NCBI GenBank assembly: GCA_033030425.1
Contig: JAUFSD010000014.1
Span: forward strand, 310,001 to 374,000
Direction: 5' to 3'
DNA length: 64,000 nt
From: Verpa conica
Lineage: Eukaryota; Ascomycota; Pezizomycetes; Pezizales; Morchellaceae
Shown in pieces: positions 36,161-46,432 of the stretch. Below the pieces are notes generated by a model. That model worked only from the letters and a program-made list of their open reading frames with translations, was not told the DNA's origin and did not search any database. The translations under genes were made by a program, and so were the position numbers. Each line of letters opens with the position of its first letter. The first letter of the stretch is position 1.

Positions 36161-36600
36161 AGAAAATTCGAGGTCTCGCGGAAATTAAAGCCAACTTCTG
36201 GATACCACTAAGGAATGGGAAATTGCGTCAATGGAAGGACATGTAGTGAGACCTCAGGCTAGTTTTAGAGTAATCCATGTTGGAAAAATTAAGTGTATTT
36301 TGTAATAGCTGCCATATTTGGTGCAACACTTTTAGTAGGAGTTCTCACGCTGGCTCAACCTCTAGTAATTGTTTGTATATTTTCATTAATACAAATTCTA
36401 TTACTTTAACGTAGAGGAATGAGATGAATAAAGGGGGCTCTTGGCTCCGCATTTTGAGATATGAATATCATAGCTTAAGATCTCCTGGTGCCTCATGTAC
36501 TTATGGTTAATTCACTAATCTCTCAGAGCCTGTCTACTCATAAAGTATCACTCGATACAAATTCAATTGATTACTTTACAAGGCCTGATTAGTACTCAGG
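36161..36600. other. Intergenic, A+T-rich
   Basis: 440 bp downstream of the F-box gene. It holds one copy (36491–36516) of a 26-bp sequence repeated at 39066–39091. No gene supported. Confidence 0.55.
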
Positions 36601-36669
36601 GGTGCCGGAAAGTCTAGCGCGCGAGTACTGCCACATTTGCACTGCCACGTGCGTCAGACTTCCGGTACC
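36601..36669. repeat. Short foldback (inverted repeat), about 69 bp
   Basis: Left arm GGTGCCGGAAAGTCTAGCGC at 36601–36620 pairs imperfectly with the right arm GTCAGACTTCCGGTACC ending at 36669. The loop contains the direct repeat ACTGCCAC (twice). It abuts the MITE on its right, so it may be part of an older insertion. Confidence 0.55.
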
Positions 36670-36678
36670 CGGGTATCT

Positions 36679-36878
36679 TATCCCTTTGTCTGGTGAGAAT
36701 TGCTGCCCACCCAATGTGGCGGTGTTGTAGCTTAGTCAATCACAACATAACCAATAAACAAGAGCGTTTGAGTGAAGTATCTGGCAGAGACAACACTTCT
36801 GGCCAGTAAGAAGATTTTAATCTTCTCAAGTCCTTTGGCCCCCATTTTGGGTGGGCAGCATCACCAGACAAAGGGATA
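36679..36878. mobile_element. MITE, TA-flanked (Tc1/mariner-like)
   Basis: A 196-bp element (36681–36876) begins TCCCTTTGTCTGGTGA and ends with its exact reverse complement TCACCAGACAAAGGGA. The inverted repeats continue inward with TGCTGCCCACCCAA after a four-base insertion in the left arm, for about 30 bp in all. It is flanked by TA at 36679–36680 and 36877–36878, the target duplication of Tc1/mariner elements. The interior has no coding frame, so it would need a transposase supplied from elsewhere. It lies 185 bp beyond the 3' end of RPB10. No second copy was noticed in this window. Confidence 0.78.
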
Positions 36879-37062
36879 CCATGCGATGATATCAAACAAG
36901 ATAATAGAAGCAACCTTATATGAACTCGTATGCTAGCGGCTTATACTAATCACTCCTCCCATAGCAAAAGCTACAGCCCCACCGAAGCATACAGAAAAGC
37001 TATCCACAACACATCAAAACACAAACTTCTCCCCCCCTCTCTCTCCTGCTCTATATCCTAAC

Positions 37063-37485
37063 CTACGCACCCCTAGCATTCGCATTCCGCACATGTGCTC
37101 TACGCTCGAGTGAATTATAGCTACACCCACCCCAAAAAAAGAACACAAAATTAGTTGAATCCCACTTACAGATACATCGCAAGACCTACCATAAAAGCTT
37201 CTCGATGAGGTCTACATGTGTCATCAACATTCTCCTGCAGCAGTAGCGCTTACATCCGAGTTTATCCATTGCATCACTGTCTTTTGTCAGGTCTCTGATA
37301 AAGAGTTGAGAGGGAGTTAAGAGGGAGTATTGGGGGCAGTACGATTCACTGGTTCCGGCTTCGATAAGCTTTAGGTAGCTTTCCCAGAGATCTGCGATGA
37401 CCTGAGGATGTTAGGTTCTGTAGATGCAGTAGAGGTAGGTGAAGTTTACCTTGCCGCAGGAGAAGCAGCGCATGGGGATTATCAT
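37063..37485 (-). CDS. RPB10: RNA polymerases I, II and III subunit RPB10 (ABC10-beta)
   Basis: Four small exons, 37485..37450, 37401..37343, 37294..37190 and 37120..37063, with introns of 48, 48 and 69 nt, encode 85 aa. The protein begins [12 protein letters not shown] with the first zinc-binding pair C7 and C10. It continues with the conserved W-E-S-Y-L block, then [10 protein letters not shown] (zinc ligands C50 and C51) and [16 protein letters not shown], which correspond to yeast [16 protein letters not shown]. The unusual atypical CX2C…CC zinc site is diagnostic. The C terminus is about 14 residues longer than usual and Arg/Asn/Ala-rich. The gene was found only by splicing: no single exon exceeds 35 codons. 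RPB10 is a shared structural subunit needed for assembly of all three polymerases in the nucleus. Confidence 0.93.
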
Positions 37486-39504
37486 GATGTATTTTTGTAG
37501 TGAATTTGATAGATTTTTTGTTGTTGTTTGAGAGTAGTGTGGGGAGGTTGGGGGAGGTGGCTCTTAGTCTTTAGTGTAGATGTTTTTTTATAGAGCCTCG
37601 GCGAGCTAGCGTAAGGTCTCTGGGCTTTTTTTTTGGCCTAAGGTTTGGAACTGGGACTTAGCTAGTGTATGACTAGTGAAGATCATTCTTCGATAATAAG
37701 TCTAGGGATAATATAATATGCGTCCTACATGTAGGTCCTGGTTAGAGTTTTCCTTTCCTTTCCCCCGAAAACTCGGATAGGTAAGCTATGAGCTATAGAG
37801 AAAAACACCATTCGTTAAATTTAAACAATTAAACTATACAAGTTTGAAGAAAACCGATAGCCGTGATCAAGAATTAGTGTATTTTACGGTTACTTGGCCA
37901 GAGGGCCCAGCGCACAGAAAAGTCCACACCACTTATCTACACCGACGCTACCGGAAGAGATTTTTCTACCCCTCCAGAACAATATAAGAAGTATCAAAAG
38001 CACCCGTAATATTTAATATAACTAGTAGAAGACCCACAAGTACAAACCATCTACAGCCTACAACACAAAACACAAAACACCCCAATATGCTGATACACCC
38101 ATCAAGCTTCTTAAGACCACAAAAGCTTACATTAAATTAGCTACCGTTACCACACTCTAAGATAGTATTATACTCACGATAGAATAGACTCTACACTATA
38201 TAATATAGTAATATCAAGGAACATACCAGTTCCGAGCAACGAGAGGATAAACCTAGTTGATACCTAATAACACCGCTATCAGGACACCATCACCCAAACC
38301 ACAAAACACATTCCCAGAACAAAACTCACAGACAAGTGAAGCATATCTATACAGCGCTAGTCTCATGCATGCGTATAAAAATGATAATAGACACCAAGAG
38401 CAGAAATACCATTAGCAAGGATCTATTATCAGTCCCCAACTTGAACAGAACCCCTAATATCAAGAGAAGGATGATAAAAATTATGGTGTCCCTATCCAAC
38501 ATAATCCTGATCACGAGTGCGGTGATGATCTTGGCGATGAATATAGATAGGAAGTAAAACATCTGGAGGAGTGTCGCTTGTATAAGGGTTTTTGTGGTAG
38601 AAGATTGGATAATGTACGTAATTAGGGATATCCGGTGGGGCTTTTAGAATGGCTAGATGGGTCGATGTAGGAGTGGGTGTGAGGTAACGAACTCTTAGAA
38701 GGCCTAGGGAAACGGGGATGGGTCTCGGCGTGAGTCCAAGTCGTCTTTGAGGCATGTTCCTTATCCCCACCTATTGCAAGCACTAGAAGGGAAACTGCAT
38801 GTAGGGTGTGGGCATGAGAGTATGTGGATAGTTCACCGCTTGATATGTGTCTGATAATCAGCTTTGCATTTGGTCTCAAAGCCTTAGTAAAAAAGAACAA
38901 GCAAAAATAAAAATGTGACAAAGAAAACTTACCCGAGATTCATCCCGTAAAATGCAGTCTCTAGAGTGAGACTTAAGTGATTCGTTTATTGTTATGCGTT
39001 CGTATGCTTAACAGGTCCTCCCCCCCTCTCTTTGATATAAACTCCCAGTTCCTTCATAGGTCATTCCTCATGTACTTATGATTAATTCATTCACAGGTCA
39101 TCACTCATATATCTACCACGACCCACAAAAACCCAGAGAATGAATGAATGAATGAACTAATTATACAAAACCCAGCCCTTTAAAACAAATCTACTCTACT
39201 CCAAAACCTCCATCTCGAATAATCACGCTCACTCACTAACCTACAGCAACACCAAAAAAAAAAAAACATACCATAAACCTACACGACCCTCCAAATACCT
39301 AAAACACCCAAGCACCCTCAAAAAAAAAAAAAAAACACCCACCCAAAAAGAGATCAAAAACACAACACACACACACAAAACCAACAAGGGAATCCCAAAC
39401 ACCAACAAGATTTCAATTACACCCACATATAATACACCACAAATAAAAGAACCCCCCCCCCCCAGAATAACCCACTCCTGACATACACACAGGTAGTAAC
39501 CATT
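37486..39504. other. Intergenic, A+T-rich with low-complexity runs
   Basis: 2 kb with RPB10 upstream sequence on the left. Frames at 38347–38562 (hydrophobic, minus) and 38622–38921 (minus, 99 codons) are unsupported: the first is opposed by a plus-strand frame, and no frame-consistent exon junction was found for the second. Repeats include (AATG)n at 39140–39157, poly-A runs at 39251–39263 and 39320–39333, and one copy of the dispersed 26-bp repeat at 39066–39091. Confidence 0.5.
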
Positions 39505-39954
39505 TCAAATAACTCTCTCTACTAAACGTTCTCCCCTCCCAAGAGCCCTCATATTCAGCCCAAATAGTAATGCCGCATCACCCCCGTGTTTGTCAGGGTC
39601 CACATATGCGGTGCCCATGGTCCTTACGTCCTCTTCGTGGGAGAGCACGCGTGCTCGTGGAATACCGACTAGGACTGCTTGTGTGCGGTGTGCGGAGGGT
39701 GGCACTTTGAAGCAGTCGAGGACGGCGGGGAGTGTGTTGTTGTCGCGGGTGGGAGTAGTGGGAGTAGGAGTAGTGGGTGTGGGTGTGGGAGTAGGAGTGG
39801 GTGTGGGTGTGGGTGTAGGAGTAGGAGTGGGTGTAGGAGTAGGAGTGGGTGTAGGAGTGGGTGTAGGAGTAGGAGTGGTTGTAGGAGTAGGAGTAGGAGT
39901 AGGAGTGGGGGAAAGTGTATGGGGGAGGATAAATTTGCAGGTTTTTTTGGTCAT
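39505..39954 (-). CDS. Small protein with a long Thr-Pro repeat, no family recognised
   Basis: Single exon, 149 aa. It begins MTKKTCKFILPHTLSP, then about 50 residues of nearly uninterrupted Thr-Pro dipeptides (about 16–70). A non-repetitive C-terminal half of about 75 residues follows (LPAVLDCFKVPPSAHRTQAV; DPDKHGGDAALLFGLNMRAL). Promoter structure supports a real gene: TATAAAAA 79 bp upstream, a CT-rich leader and an A-rich context at the ATG. No signal peptide or membrane segment is seen, so a cell-wall role is not indicated. Thr-Pro arrays are potential sites for O-mannosylation or proline-directed kinases, but that is speculation. Homology would have to come from the C-terminal half. Confidence 0.55.
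   Translation of the reverse strand: MTKKTCKFILPHTLSPTPTPTPTPTTTPTPTPTPTPTPTPTPTPTPTPTPTPTPTPTPTPTTPTPTTPTRDNNTLPAVLDCFKVPPSAHRTQAVLVGIPRARVLSHEEDVRTMGTAYVDPDKHGGDAALLFGLNMRALGRGERLVERVI
39751..39909. repeat. Minisatellite of GGTGTG/GGAGTA hexamers inside a reading frame
   Basis: About 160 bp of alternating six-base units (GGGTGT and AGGAGT variants on the plus strand). The unit length is a multiple of three, so copy-number change keeps the overlapping frame open and alters only the length of the Thr-Pro tract. Confidence 0.9.
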
Positions 39955-40032
39955 TTTTTTTTCGAGAGGGGGGGTATTAATATTTTGTAGGAGTAGGATG
40001 TTTTATTGTGTGGTAGAGAGGTTGAGAGGTGG

Positions 40033-40040
40033 TTTTTATA
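40033..40040 (-). promoter_or_regulatory. TATA box for the Thr-Pro repeat gene
   Basis: TATAAAAA on the minus strand, 79 bp from ATG 39954, followed by a CT-rich stretch, which together look like a complete fungal core promoter. Confidence 0.6.
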
Positions 40041-40266
40041 CGGTATGGTACAGAGAAGGTCATGGAATGTCACTCGGGCGGCTACTGCCATGGAATATTA
40101 CGTTTCTAATAGAATACTATAGTGTTCAAAAATATTCAATTCGAAGAGAGAGGTAAAAAACAGCACAAACTATAAAACGATCAGGGGCAGTACTATACAT
40201 ATTTCTACCACCCAGACCGCTCAACTCCCAACCCAAGGTATCCTTTACTACATCTACATACCCCAC

Positions 40267-42067
40267 CTATTTCGGCGCAATCATCAATTCTGGCCTCACA
40301 AGCTCGTCAAACTATATTATAAGTCAGTTAATCAATCTCCAAAGGTAGTACTAAAAAGGGGGATAGAAATCTTACCTCAGACTCCGTCAACACCCCCAAC
40401 TCTAGCGTACTCTCCTTCAACGTAACCCCCTTCTTATGCGCATTCTTTGCGACCTTTGACGCAGAGTCGTACCCAATCTTACTATTCAAGCAAGTGACGA
40501 GCATCAGACTCTCATGCAAGAGCTTATTAATCTGTGTTTCATTCGCCTTGATCCCCACGACACAGTTATCCTTAAACGACCTCATCCCATCACTAAGCAG
40601 CGCAACGCTGTGGAGGAGGTTACGGATCAAGACAGGCTTGAAGACGTTGAGTTCAAACTGACCCTGGGAGCCCGCAACGGTGATAGCCGTATTGTTACCT
40701 ACAGAGCGATTAGCACGCATCACAACACATCACTCGAGGAATAAATACCCATAACCTGCGCACAAACCATAGTCAAAGCCTCACACTGAGTCGGATTAAC
40801 CTTCCCAGGCATGATTGAACTACCCGGCTCATTCTCTGGCAGACTAAGCTCACCAAGACCACATCTGGGCCCAGACCCAAGATACCTAATATCATTCGCG
40901 ATCTTCATCAACGAGCACGCAAGCGTATTAAGCGCACCGCTCGCCTCAACAATCGCATCGTGTGCCGCGAGGGCCTCGAACTTATTAGGTGCGGTAACGA
41001 ACTCGATCCCAGTGAGCTTTGACACCTCAGCAGCAACGGCGACATCGAAGCCCTTTTTAGTGTTGAGGCCTGTACCGACCGCTGTTCCACCCTGCGCAAG
41101 CATTTTCAAGCGCGGGAGCACACTCTCGATACGATGAACACCATACGCAAGCTGTGTAGCATACCCGCTAAACTCCTGACCGAGTGTGAGGGGTGTTGCG
41201 TCCTGGAGGTGAGTACGTCCGATCTTGATGATGTGATCAAAAGCCTTAACCTTCTCCTCGAACGCCGCATGGAGGTCCTTCAAGCTCGGCAGAAGCCTCT
41301 CTGTGATTTCAAGCACAGCGGCGATATGCATAACTGTCGGGAAAGTATCGTTCGAGGACGCTGACATATTGACGTGGTCGTTTGGATGGACTGGTTTCTT
41401 GCTACCGAGCTCGCCGCCGAGGAGCTCGATTGCGCGGTTTGAGATCACCTCGTTGGCGTTCATGTTGCTTTGGGTGCCGGAGCCTGTTTGCCATACTACC
41501 AGTGGGAAGTGCGGGAGGAGCTTCAGCGAGATGACCTCGTCGGCGGCTTGTTGGATCGCTTTGCCGATGGTTGGGTCTAGTCCGTAGGTCATGTTTACGG
41601 TTGCTGCGGCGCGCTTGAGGATGCCGAAGGCTTTGATGACGGGTGGGGGCATGCGGTCGAAGGGTTGGTTGATGTTGAAGTTCATGAGGGATCTTTCCTA
41701 GCAGTATTAGTACATTGATATTGGGAAACGGGTAGGTTATTTTTTTTGTATCCTACCGCTCGGTTTGTGCACCCCAGTACTTGTCTGTCTCGACTTTGAT
41801 ATCGCCAAAGGCATCACGCTCGATTCTGTAGTCTGTCTATTCAACCGCAGAGCCATCAGTAAGTGTTGACTAGAAAAAAACAGCCAAAAGAAACAAACTC
41901 ACCATCCTGAAAGCACTTGTTGAGAAGGATTTCCTAACAGTTGCAGGAAGAGTCCGTGATGTCAGGTTCAGCGATGCTCGCGGGGCAATCAAAGTGCGGG
42001 GCAGCACATGCACATGCGCTGATGAGCGGCGGGCTGCCACACGGAGCGAGGTTAGCAACACGTGCAT
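40267..42067 (-). CDS. FUM1: Fumarate hydratase (class II), mitochondrial/cytosolic
   Basis: Five exons, 42067..41903, 41836..41757, 41692..40749, 40698..40376 and 40311..40267, give 518 aa. Residues 1–54 form a basic, Ser/Arg-rich mitochondrial targeting sequence ([18 protein letters not shown]). The enzyme begins [15 protein letters not shown]. It carries the substrate-loop signature [15 protein letters not shown] (about 372–386), the HPNDHVN region (about 184), the [14 protein letters not shown] loop and [10 protein letters not shown]. It catalyses reversible hydration of fumarate to malate in the TCA cycle and, in the cytosol, disposal of fumarate. Length and order match the fungal family. 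The exon 3 acceptor (…GGAAAG) was chosen because it restores AQTERSLMNF. Met55 is the last codon of exon 1 and could start a cytosolic form. Confidence 0.97.
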
Positions 42068-42604
42068 CTTTGTGGGGATGGTAATGTGTGTGTGTCGCAA
42101 TTGAGTGTGGCTGTGGAGGATATGAGGGTGTGGGTGGAGATAGCCCTTGTTGAGCAGGTGAATTTGAAGATATCTTCAATGGGGGATAGGGGTGGTTTTT
42201 TGAAGTTTTTTTTCCCCCTCCACCCTCCGCCGTCGGGAAATACCGGCTATGTATGGACTGGTCTCACCGCTCAATCAATTCACTGCGATTTGGTGTTTTA
42301 AACTCGGCCGTGACGTCGGTGGAGAAGCCTCTACAATGGAATTGTGGATGGATCTGTACCACGATGCTGGGTGTTCTATTGGGACATTCCCGGTTGCCGG
42401 CTATTCATTTTCCCGCCCGACCCGTAGCCTTCCCCCCGGTGCCGAGCCGAGGGTTTGTAAGTCTCTCTGCTCATAGGGCGGGCTGAAATATCATTGACAT
42501 TCAAGCCATTATCACTCGATTGCTAACTACCCCCCAACAAAACAAACGCTGAAAACTCCAATTCCTCCCTTAAATCACATTTACCTACAAGATTATCCCT
42601 GTAC
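42068..42604. other. Fumarase promoter region and oxidoreductase 3' flank
   Basis: 537 bp. Several short plus-strand frames overlap here (42249–42486) but none is supported. The stretch serves as upstream region for the fumarase gene on the left and as 3' flank for the gene on the right. Confidence 0.5.
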
Positions 42605-43745
42605 TTAAAATGCCCCAGTGATACTTAACGTTGTACCATCCTGCTCTCCAGACCTCAACATCTTCTCAATCTATACCAAACAATTAGCATGACTCCACAG
42701 CCCACACAATACTCAATAAACTCACCAAATCAAGATCTCTATATGCCAGTTCAGGGGTCTGCCTCTCATCTGGCACCCCCTTCAATATAGCCTCCGCAAA
42801 CGCCTTCACCTCCTGCTTCACCCCAGACCCATCCTCCGGAAACTCCTTCACCTCAACGCTCTCCCCCTTCTGCACCACCACCTTATCTCTACTCGCCGTC
42901 ACCACCCCTCCTTCACACGCAACAACATAATCAAAACTATCCACAGTAGTCCCAAAGCTACACACAAACGTCCCCGTAACGCCCTTCTCGGTCTTCAAGA
43001 TCGCATCCACCGTATCCACCGGCGGCAGATGCTGCTGCAACTGTGTTGTGAACGCCGCAACCTTACTGATCCTATCCCCACCCAGCAATATCTGTATCGC
43101 AGCCGTATAGTGCACCCCCCCATCTAATACGAACCCGCCTTGGTGGGTAGGGTTCTTGCGCCATGCTGTCTCGAAGGCTTTACGACCGGGCACAACCATC
43201 AAGCCGACACAGACACGGAAGTTGAGCACGCGGCCGAGGGACTGGATAGTGCTCGCGGCGTAACGCCAGGCTTCTTGGAAACGCATATTTTCGGCGACGC
43301 CCCAGATAGTAGAGGAGGGGATTGTGGTGTTTTTCCATGTGATGAGGGAGTGCGCGAGTGCGAGGTCGCCTGCGACGGGTTTTTCGGATAGAACGTGTTT
43401 GCCGGCGAGGAGAGACTTTTTGATGATTTCGGGTTGGACGAGGATGGGGAGTCTGGGAGTGTCAGTTGCTAGTAAGAGGAGAGAGAGGGGAGGGGGGGAG
43501 ACTCACGCAATAATGACAGCGCTGATATCATCCCGTGCCAATAGTGCATCTAGGTCATGTCCAGAACCAGAGTCATCGCTATAGATTCCGATACTGCTCG
43601 ATCCTTCCACTATCGCTGTAGCAGAGGCTTTACTCCGTGAATAGACGGCTTTGAGGGTGAGGTCTTTGCAAGCTTCGACGGCGGGTTTGTGCTGGTCGCG
43701 GGCAAAGTTGCCGGAGCCGAGGATTGCAATTCCGATTGGTGCCAT
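42605..43745 (-). CDS. Gfo/Idh/MocA-family NAD(P)-dependent oxidoreductase
   Basis: Three exons, 43745..43507, 43452..42726 and 42670..42605, with introns of 54 and 55 nt, give 343 aa. The N-terminal Rossmann domain opens MAPIGIAILGSGNFARDQHK, with the G-x-G-x-x-A dinucleotide loop at about 9–15. The family hallmark E-K-P (SEKPVAGDL, about 114) follows, where the lysine is catalytic in relatives. The C-terminal GFO_IDH_MocA_C domain includes GGFVLDGGVHYTAAIQILLG, the typical (D/E)-x-G-x-H motif. Members oxidise or reduce sugars, inositols and dihydrodiols; substrate cannot be read. A TATA box lies 88 bp upstream of the start. Confidence 0.9.
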
Positions 43746-43832
43746 TGAGAATGTGACTTTTTTTCTACTCTTATGAGACTTTTGTTTTGATATATTGTCT
43801 TTTTTTTACAGGTGGGGTAGAGTAAAGTGAGG

Positions 43833-43841
43833 TTTTATATA
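43833..43841 (-). promoter_or_regulatory. TATA box for the oxidoreductase gene
   Basis: TATATAAAA on the minus strand, 88 bp upstream of ATG 43745, with a CT-rich then A-rich leader. Confidence 0.62.
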
Positions 43842-46432
43842 CCACCCTTTTCCCCCTCCTCCCATCTAAGTAGAGTGATCAACCGAGAGTAGCCAAATAA
43901 CTTAGGCGTCCGTCCAATCACTACGGCTAAGACTGCAGCCGTAATAATTTGTAATCCCTTTATTCTTTTTTCTCAATGGGATTGAAAAGTAGCCTGAACT
44001 TCACATTGAGGGGGGTTTCCCCCACTACAGTGTCCGGCTGTCGTCATATGGGGGATATGCACATGCACGAATTAGAGATGCAATCCCAAACACCGTAATG
44101 ATTATCGCTCCCCGCTCACTTACTCCGAGAGCCACACTACAACACTGGTGACTAGTAATAATCCGTTCTTTCCGGAGACCAACAGATCTACCCCCTCCCC
44201 CCGCCGTGTAACTGCAACTCGGTACTCGGCCCAAACTCCACTCGACGGAAGAATTTCTGCTTGGTCAGAGACAAAACAGGTAACCTATCTTCTACGGTAT
44301 TTAGATCGCTCAATGCTAGCCTTGATAGGTTTTTAGGTGTCTCTCTCTTCCTATTCCCCAAGTGGTTAGGGAAATTCTCCCCCCCCATACGCTAATTGGC
44401 CAGAAGTATTGACCGACCCCCCACAGAAACGGAGATAAACTGAGCTGTGAATCTCCGATAAAATGGTTTTCCTAATAGTACTCCACTTTGGCTCATTTGG
44501 CATTTTGCTTTTTTTGCTTTTTTTTTTTTCCGACTCGTGCAAGAGATCCAAAAAGTTGTATTGATAGAATAAACTTAGACTATTACATGTTGTCTACTAA
44601 CCAATATATGGAGCCCCTAATGCATCCTAAAATGTATACCATATCCCAGTACGTATGTACTTCCAAGTATGGTAAAAATATCCCCCAGGGCCAGAGTTGA
44701 CCCCATAAAGCTCCAATAAGAGAGAAATTTTATTAAAATACTTTCAGCAGCTATATATTGCACCGGGTAGTAGTATTCTCTCTAACGGCTAAGACTCCAC
44801 TAATATTCTTAACACCTCGCTCTTGGAGACTGTACACAGTTTATTAGAGGGAAAAATTTAAAAAAAAGTCGATAACTATCCTAATACGATTCATCACCTT
44901 GTCACTTGAATCAAACCATCATCCGTCTTTAGACGCTCCAAGAAATGTCTAGGGATTTGTAGGCGTTTTGAGCTTTTCTCCCCAAGTCATGCCCCGTTTA
45001 AAAAAGTCACTGAATATATATTCAAAATATAGAGTCTGCAGTTTTGTTATATATAGGGAGGGACATTCATATTTTAAGAAGATGAAAGGCCATATATAAC
45101 CTTTGTAAATACGTACTATATACGATATTCTTATGCCCAAACCGATTTAAGATATATAAGAAGCCTAAGAAATAGAAAAAAAATTAAGTATACTGGGGCC
45201 TCTACCCCCCAGTGTCCGAGTCACTTCACCACACTAACCCAAGAGATAATGACAGAAATTACGCTTCCCTCATCTTATATACTTTCCTCCCCATCTTTTC
45301 TTAGATAAGGACGCAGTGATTGAAGCACTTTTGTTAATTTGTGCCTTGTAACGTTTGATGTCGAATCAAGAATCACCCTCACCTACTTGTTAGACCAATA
45401 TCCGATTCGGTTACTTTATATCAGAGCCTTATATTATACCTTGAAAAGCCCAAGAACCTCTTCAAAAATACCCAGTATGACAGAATCCAAGCATAACCGT
45501 TCTATGAGGCACTCGAGAACTTATCCATTGGGGATATTATGTAGGCTGACATAAAATATTCGAAATCTAAGAATTTATAGGAGTGTGATATAAAAAATAA
45601 ATTCAGGCACAACAAACAGGTACGGAAATAAAAACGAAAACGAAAATGAGAATGAAAATGAAAATGAAAAAAAAAAAAAAAAACAGAAATTCGCCCCAGA
45701 ACCCCGCCACCAAATTTCCACCTTTTCTATATCCCAACAAATCTTCTGATTCCCCTCCCCCCTTACTCTCTCTCCTCTCTACTTACCTCCCATTTCGAAA
45801 CCCTACGTATCGGTTGGCTCGAATGCGAAAAGAGTAAATGGTTGTGGTAGCAGTTTACATGTAGTGTCACCAACAAAAAAAGTCTTCACTGTGTACACAT
45901 ACACCCCACCACGGGCAGAACTCCTTGAAATCATCAAACGACCTCCCGCCCGCATCCGTTGCACCTAGTAAGAAAAAAGCCACGGAAGGAAAAAAAAAAA
46001 AAGACGAGTTCCCAAAATAAGGAGGAAATTGAATAAGGCCGTAAAACACATGATACACAGCGCACAAGGAGAGGGTGAAAAAAAACACAAAAAACGATTT
46101 GACCACCAGCCTGTTTCCGTAGATGAGAAACAAAAGTACTCAGGGAATTGTAAAAAGGAGAAAGAAAAATTTAAATGTAAAACAAAAGGTGAATAAAATA
46201 AAACCGTTGCCCCAACCTTTCCGGCCCCCCGACAAAAAAAGATGCAAAAATAGTCCTTGACTCTAAAAGCCAAAGAAACGAAGTGAAAAACAGAAAAGAA
46301 ACCATATAGCCACCAATAACAAAAAAAAAACTGGCCCACACATACAGTATGGCCTAGAAATGAAATAAATAAAAAGGCCCCGGAAATAAAAGATAAACAA
46401 TACATTTTTTTTTGTGTTAAACACCCACCACT
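43842..46432. other. Intergenic, A+T-rich, no gene supported
   Basis: 2.6 kb. Minus frames at 45867–46405 are T/F/L-rich translations of A-rich sequence and are not convincing. The part next to 46433 is the 3' flank of the Ras exchange factor. Poly-A/T runs are frequent (e.g. 44518–44530, 45668–45683). Confidence 0.5.
45630..45683. repeat. (GAAAAT/GAAAAC)n microsatellite with poly-A
   Basis: About six diverged hexamer units followed by a run of about 16 A. Confidence 0.8.

Noticed and set aside
38347..38562. Hydrophobic 71-codon minus frame with two or three apparent membrane segments
   Set aside because: Opposed by a plus-strand frame over the same bases, A+T-rich composition favours hydrophobic codons, and no promoter is seen.
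38622..38921. 99-codon minus frame after a possible MNL start exon near 38943
   Set aside because: The candidate donor and acceptor do not preserve the frame, so no gene could be built.
39590..40156. 188-codon plus-strand Gly-Val repeat protein
   Set aside because: Antisense of the minisatellite; the minus-strand frame has the promoter and better start context.
45867..46405. Phe/Leu-rich minus-strand frames
   Set aside because: Produced by A-rich plus-strand sequence; no gene features.
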